Program-made: the position numbers and the translations under genes
Shown here: positions 7,110-10,260 of the stretch, piece after piece
How positions within the stretch are numbered: position 1 is the first letter of the stretch
Layout: every line of letters begins with the position of its first letter
Source of the DNA: Actinomycetes bacterium
GTDB taxonomy: Bacteria > Actinomycetota > Acidimicrobiia > Acidimicrobiales > RAAP-2
Assembly: GCA_021799915.1 (NCBI GenBank)
Contig: JAJYZN010000096.1
Span: 1-10,260, forward strand
Direction: 5' to 3'
Length of the DNA stretch: 10,260 bases
Notes under the pieces: generated by a model
The model's database searches: none
Told to the model about the DNA's origin: nothing
The model's input: the letters and a program-made list of their open reading frames with translations, nothing else

Positions 7110-7517
7110 ATGTGGAAGGACTTCAAGCAGTTCCTACTCCGGGGCAACGTCATGGAGCTGGCAATCGCCGTCATCATCGGCGCAGCGTTCACCGCCGTCG
7201 TCAGTGCGCTTGTGCAGGACCTGCTCACGCCGCTAATCGCTGCGATCGTCGGCGAACCAAACTTCGCCGATTTGCATTTCGAAGTGCACCACAGCGTGTT
7301 CTACTACGGCAGCTTCGTGAACGCGCTTCTGTCGTTCGTCATCGTGGCGTTCGTGGTGTTCTTCTTCGTCATGAGGCCGCTCGTGGCGCTCATGCACCGA
7401 ATGGGTGTGCTCCCGCCCGACGAGCCACCACGAAAGCCGTGCCCCGAGTGCACCACCGAGATCCCCGAAGCGGCCCGCCGGTGCCCGCAGTGCACGGCCG
7501 TCCTCATGCGGGAATGA
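7110..7517 (+). CDS. mscL: Large-conductance mechanosensitive channel with C-terminal zinc ribbon
   Basis: A 135-residue inner-membrane channel that opens under membrane tension and releases solutes during sudden osmotic downshift. The N-terminal amphipathic segment WKDFKQFLLRGN leads into pore helix TM1 (about 15-45, VMELAIAVIIGAAF, VSALVQDLLTPLI). A short periplasmic loop follows, then TM2 (about 68-95) ending in FVVFFFV. The usual C-terminal bundle is replaced or followed by CPEC (111-114) and CPQC (125-128), a four-cysteine zinc ribbon. I recall this tail in other actinobacterial MscL proteins. The ATG has a strong GGAGGG at 7099-7104. The gene diverges from the LytR_C gene across 100 bases, where I see no clear promoter, and ends 71 bases before the rlmB stop. 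Its proximity to two compatible-solute pathways fits an osmotic role. Confidence 0.97.
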   Translation: MWKDFKQFLLRGNVMELAIAVIIGAAFTAVVSALVQDLLTPLIAAIVGEPNFADLHFEVHHSVFYYGSFVNALLSFVIVAFVVFFFVMRPLVALMHRMGVLPPDEPPRKPCPECTTEIPEAARRCPQCTAVLMRE

Positions 7518-7588
7518 CGTTCAGCAATGGCGCACGAGAACGACGTGGGCATGACGCACGGCGATGACCGCCGCCGCGTGACCCGGGC

Positions 7589-8377
7589 TCAGGAACGCTC
7601 AACGGCCCGCTGGCGAGCCACTTCAAAGCACGCGATGGCGGTCGCCACCCCGACGTTGAGCGACGGGAGCGCGCCATGTTGGGGGATCGAGACCAGGACG
7701 TCGCAGCGCCGGCGCACCAGTGGTGCCAGTCCCCGCTCCTCTCCGCCGACCACCAGCGCGAGGGGCCCCGTGCCGAGTGCGACGTCGTAGATGGACTTGT
7801 CAACCTCTCCGGCCAGTCCCACCGACCACACTCCAAGGCGCCCTAGGCGTTCGAGCGCGGCCGGCGTACCGCCGACGTCAGAGAAATCGAGGTGCTCGAC
7901 CGCACCTGCCGCCACTTTCACCGCCGTCGGCGTCAATCGGGCAGCTCTGTGACGGGTCAGCACGACCCCATTCACTCCCGCGCACTCGGCACTTCTGAGG
8001 AGCGAGCCGAGGTTCCGCGGATCGGTCACGCCGGCAACGACGAGGAGAAAGGGCTCCTTCTCCGACCCCGAGCGTTGCACCAGTTGGTCGAGGGGCACCG
8101 ATTCGACTGCCTTGGCGACCGCCAGCACACCCTGGGGGGCGTCGGTGCGGGCCTGCCCTTCGAGGCGACGGCGCGGCACGGTCTCGATCCGGACCCGCCT
8201 GCGGGCAGCCCAGGTCTCGATCTCATCGAGCTGGGGAGAGGGGTCCAGCCCTTCGGCGAACCAGAGCCGGGAAACCGGTCGCCGGCCGGCAGCCAGCAGC
8301 TCTCGCACCGCTCGCCGGCCTTCGACCTGCTCGCCTCCCAAACCGGCACTTGGCCTGCGACGTTCCGCCGGTCTCAC
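7589..8377 (-). CDS. rlmB: 23S rRNA (guanosine-2'-O)-methyltransferase RlmB (SpoU/TrmH family)
   Basis: A 262-residue SPOUT methyltransferase predicted to methylate the 2'-OH of a conserved guanosine in 23S rRNA (G2251 in E. coli), with SAM as donor. An N-terminal RNA-binding domain (about 16-90, GLGGEQVEGRRAVREL) precedes the trefoil-knot domain. SpoU motif 1 is DPRNLGSLLRSAECAG (119-134), motif 2 is VVGGEERGL (209-217), and motif 3 is IPQHGALPSLNVGVA (231-245). The GTG start at 8377 overlaps the ispF stop as GTGA, implying translational coupling. It is the last gene of carD-ispD-ispF-rlmB and converges with mscL. A related TrmH target such as a tRNA guanosine cannot be excluded, but gene order and length favour RlmB. 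Confidence 0.92.
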   Translation of the reverse strand: MRPAERRRPSAGLGGEQVEGRRAVRELLAAGRRPVSRLWFAEGLDPSPQLDEIETWAARRRVRIETVPRRRLEGQARTDAPQGVLAVAKAVESVPLDQLVQRSGSEKEPFLLVVAGVTDPRNLGSLLRSAECAGVNGVVLTRHRAARLTPTAVKVAAGAVEHLDFSDVGGTPAALERLGRLGVWSVGLAGEVDKSIYDVALGTGPLALVVGGEERGLAPLVRRRCDVLVSIPQHGALPSLNVGVATAIACFEVARQRAVERS

Positions 8378-8943
8378 GACGTCTCATCGCCCGGCGCGGG
8401 CCCCCCGTCGCCCGGCACCTCAGTCCGCCAGCCCCTCGAATCCCGCTCCGCGGCCCCGTCCGGAGCGGCGTCACTCTCGATGAGGACGGATGCCATGCAG
8501 ACCACTCCCTCACTGCGACCGATGGCACCGAGCCCTTCGGCACGGGTCGCCTTGACCGAGACCGGGGCACCGACCACGCGCGCGAGCCGCTCACCCATCT
8601 CTGCGGTGTACGGCGAGAGCCGTGCTGCATCGAGCAACACCGTGCAATCGGCGTTGACCACGCGGTAGCCGATCCCGGCGAGCATCGTCATGACCTCTCC
8701 AAGAAGGACAAGGCTGTCCGCGCCCGCCCAACGGGCATCGGTGTCGGGGAAATGCCGGCCCAGATCCCCGAGGTCGGCCGCACCCAGTAGCGCGTCGGCA
8801 AGCGCGTGGGAGACCGCGTCGGCGTCGCTGTGGCCGGCGAGACCGCGACTGCCCGGCACAGTGACCCCACCCAAGACCAGCGCGCGCCCGCTTTCGTCGG
8901 AGAAGGCATGGACGTCGATCCCGTACCCGATGCGCAGGTTCAC
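8374..8943 (-). CDS. ispF: 2-C-methyl-D-erythritol 2,4-cyclodiphosphate synthase
   Basis: The fifth MEP-pathway enzyme, forming the cyclic diphosphate on the way to isoprenoid precursors; it works as a trimer. The N-terminus reads RIGYGIDVHAF with metal ligands Asp10 and His12. LAGHSDADAVSHALADALLG supplies His46, FPDTD sits at 65-69, and VKATRAEGLGAIGRSEGV at 130-147 matches the nucleotide-binding C-terminal signature. The GTG at 8943 overlaps the ispD stop as GTGA, with GGGGAGG directly before it, so reinitiation by ispD-translating ribosomes is likely. A GTG at 9000 would add 19 Arg-rich residues and was rejected. The protein is 189 residues, about 30 longer than usual because of a polar tail (158-189). 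Conserved core residues all look intact. Confidence 0.96.
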   Translation of the reverse strand: MNLRIGYGIDVHAFSDESGRALVLGGVTVPGSRGLAGHSDADAVSHALADALLGAADLGDLGRHFPDTDARWAGADSLVLLGEVMTMLAGIGYRVVNADCTVLLDAARLSPYTAEMGERLARVVGAPVSVKATRAEGLGAIGRSEGVVCMASVLIESDAAPDGAAERDSRGWRTEVPGDGGPAPGDETS

Positions 8944-9752
8944 CTCCCCGCGCTCCCGCTCCCGCCAGGGCCGCGACCTCCCGGCACGCCGCTCCCGCAC
9001 CCGCCAGGGCCGCGGGTGCTCTCGCCGGCGAGCATGTGCTCGACGAAAAAGAGGTCGGCTCGGGTCGTCACCTTGATGTTCGCGGGGTCACCGGGCACGA
9101 CGCGCACGCTACCTCCGAGCGCCTCGACCAGCGTGGCGTCGTCAGTGGGCTCTGCGACGGCGGTGCGGTCACTGTGGGCCCGCCGGAGGACATCGGCTCG
9201 AAATGCCTGCGGGGTCTGGACGGCCACCAGATCGCTCCGCTCGAGCGTCGTACCGACGGTGATCACGCCGCCGCTGTCGACTACGCGCTTGATCGTGTCA
9301 ACGACCGGTACGGCGCAGACAGCTCCGTCAGCTCCATCCGCGCTGCCAGAAATTCCCGTACCGCTGACGGCGGCGATCACGGCTTGGAAGAGCGCGGGCA
9401 CGGCAAGTGGGCGCGCCGCGTCGTGGACGATCACCACGTCGGCGATGGCCGGCACGGCTGCGAGACCCAGCCGGACCGAAGCCGAGCGAGTGGGTCCGCC
9501 TTCGACGACGGCATCTGCACCGAACGTCGAGGGCCCGACGGCCTGATTGCCCGGCGGGACGACGACCACTACCCCGTCGGTCGCGGCTCGCGCTGCGGCG
9601 ACCGACCACTCCACGACGAGGCGACCGGCCACCGAGGCGAACTGCTTGGGCCCGCCGAACCGCCGACCCGAACCGGCAGCCACCACCACCGTCCACACCG
9701 GCCCGACGAGCCCCGATCGGCGCCGCTGCGAACCCCGGGGTCGTGCCGGCAC
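8940..9752 (-). CDS. ispD: 2-C-methyl-D-erythritol 4-phosphate cytidylyltransferase
   Basis: The third MEP-pathway enzyme, joining CTP to methylerythritol phosphate. VVVAAGSGRRFGGPKQF (22-38) is the nucleotide-binding loop. VHDAARP lies at 109-115, VDTIKR at 151-156, TPQAF at 180-184, TDDA at 203-206 and GDPANIKVTT at 221-230. I start it at the GTG at 9752, ten bases after the carD stop. A GTG at 9698 would give VWTVVVAAGSG, closer to the usual N-terminus, and is a real alternative; neither has a good ribosome site. From residue 244 a Gly/Arg/Ser-rich tail built by a 39-base duplication extends past the catalytic domain. The stop overlaps the ispF start. A separate IspD and IspF, rather than a fused IspDF, is the actinobacterial arrangement I recall. 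Confidence 0.95.
   Translation of the reverse strand: MPARPRGSQRRRSGLVGPVWTVVVAAGSGRRFGGPKQFASVAGRLVVEWSVAAARAATDGVVVVVPPGNQAVGPSTFGADAVVEGGPTRSASVRLGLAAVPAIADVVIVHDAARPLAVPALFQAVIAAVSGTGISGSADGADGAVCAVPVVDTIKRVVDSGGVITVGTTLERSDLVAVQTPQAFRADVLRRAHSDRTAVAEPTDDATLVEALGGSVRVVPGDPANIKVTTRADLFFVEHMLAGESTRGPGGCGSGVPGGRGPGGSGSAGR
8952..9014 (-). repeat. 39-base-period duplication in the ispD tail
   Basis: Two 24-base copies, 8952-8975 and 8991-9014, differ at one position (T8960 versus A8999) and lie exactly 39 bases apart. The phase preserves the ispD frame and gives RGPGGCGS and RGPGGSGS near the C-terminus. The left copy ends nine bases before the ispF start codon. It looks like a local duplication that lengthened a disordered tail. 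Confidence 0.85.
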
Positions 9753-9762
9753 CGGCCGAACG

Positions 9763-10239
9763 CTACGGCAGCGCTTCGTCGAGACGCTGCTCAGCCGTCT
9801 CCTCGTCGACGGCCAAAGCGAACGTCAGCTCGGACACGAGGATCTGACGGGCACGACCGAGCATCTTCTTCTCGCCGGCCGAAAGCCCCTTGTCCTTGTC
9901 GCGGATGGAAAGGTTCCGGACGACTTCGGCCACTTGGTAGATATCCCCCGAACGCAGCTTCTCCGAGTGGTTCTTGTACCGCCGCGACCAGTTGGTCGGC
10001 ATCCGAGCCTCCTTCTTGCGAAGGACCGCGAACACCTCCTCCACCTCCTCGTCGTTGATGACCTCGCGCAACCCGACCCCTTCGGTGTTGTCCGCAGGGA
10101 CCATCAACGTCAGATCGCCGTAGGCCAGACGCAGGACCAGGTACTCGCGGTTCTCACCGAAGGCTTTCTTTTTCTCCCGCCGCTCCACCACTGCTGCACC
10201 GTGGTGCGGGTAGACCACCTTGTCGCCGACCTTGAACAC
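9763..10239 (-). CDS. carD: CarD-family RNA polymerase-binding transcription factor
   Basis: A 158-residue protein that binds the RNA polymerase beta subunit and stabilises the open promoter complex, notably at rRNA promoters in mycobacteria. The N-terminal RNAP-interaction domain (about 1-60) begins FKVGDKVVYPHHG. The helical C-terminal domain carries MPTNWSRRYK at 80-89, in which Trp84 matches the tryptophan that wedges into the promoter minor groove. SGDIYQVAEVVRNL (97-110) is nearly as in mycobacterial CarD. The GTG start has AAGGAG at 10249-10244, four bases away. It is the first gene of the carD-ispD-ispF-rlmB string. Its promoter would lie beyond the right edge, since only 21 bases remain. 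Confidence 0.97.
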   Translation of the reverse strand: MFKVGDKVVYPHHGAAVVERREKKKAFGENREYLVLRLAYGDLTLMVPADNTEGVGLREVINDEEVEEVFAVLRKKEARMPTNWSRRYKNHSEKLRSGDIYQVAEVVRNLSIRDKDKGLSAGEKKMLGRARQILVSELTFALAVDEETAEQRLDEALP

Positions 10240-10260
10240 TTGGCTCCTTCGATGAGCACC

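Noticed and set aside
6065..7567. 500-codon plus-strand open frame
   Set aside because: It crosses otsB, the LytR_C gene, the divergent gap and mscL out of frame. Its product is an Arg/Gly-rich composition typical of shadow frames in GC-rich DNA, with no domain.
7518..7588. Possible bidirectional terminator between mscL and rlmB
   Set aside because: I found no convincing stem-loop or T-run in these 71 bases.
8944..9000. Earlier ispF start at the GTG at 9000
   Set aside because: It would add 19 Arg-rich residues read from the ispD tail repeat. The GTGA overlap at 8943 and the conserved N-terminus fit better.

Overview
The window is high-GC bacterial DNA packed with long genes on both strands and many GTG starts. 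It has the actinobacterial order carD-ispD-ispF-rlmB, a solo groEL behind a perfect CIRCE operator, a GpgS of mycobacterial type and an actinobacterial-style OtsA. I place it in Actinomycetota, probably outside the best-studied genera. The genus cannot be read from the sequence. There are no mobile elements, tRNA or rRNA genes, or CRISPR arrays. It reads as ordinary chromosomal backbone with one unusual regulatory and metabolic unit.

Layout, left to right. (1) 1-1124, minus: N-terminal two thirds of GroEL, with a CIRCE element at 1194-1220. (2) 1270-3080, minus: a small operon. It has a likely promoter, a compact S-adenosylmethionine (SAM) riboswitch (2929-3044) whose closing helix touches the ribosome binding site, a threonine-synthase-like PLP enzyme with an N-terminal zinc ribbon, and a CysO-like sulfur-carrier protein ending in Gly-Gly. 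(3) 3200-5429, plus: gpgS and otsA. (4) 5435-7009, minus: a LytR_C-domain membrane-anchored protein, then otsB. (5) 7110-7517, plus: mscL with a C-terminal zinc ribbon. (6) 7589-10239, minus: carD-ispD-ispF-rlmB, with 4-base stop/start overlaps at the last two junctions.

The most interesting unit is region 2. SAM riboswitches normally turn off methionine, SAM and sulfur genes. Here one controls an enzyme family that acts on O-phosphohomoserine, together with a protein very like CysO, the mycobacterial carrier that delivers sulfur as a thiocarboxylate to an O-phosphoserine-using enzyme. The simplest reading is a protein-thiocarboxylate route to homocysteine, in which the ThrC-like protein uses O-phosphohomoserine as CysM uses O-phosphoserine. 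That function is inferred; the riboswitch, zinc ribbon and carrier are visible in the sequence.

Regions 3 to 5 look like an osmotic-stress neighbourhood: synthesis of glucosylglycerate precursor and trehalose next to a mechanosensitive release channel. Region 6 joins a transcription-initiation factor to two steps of the MEP isoprenoid pathway and an rRNA methyltransferase. The cysS gene, which I recall between ispF and rlmB in mycobacteria, is absent.
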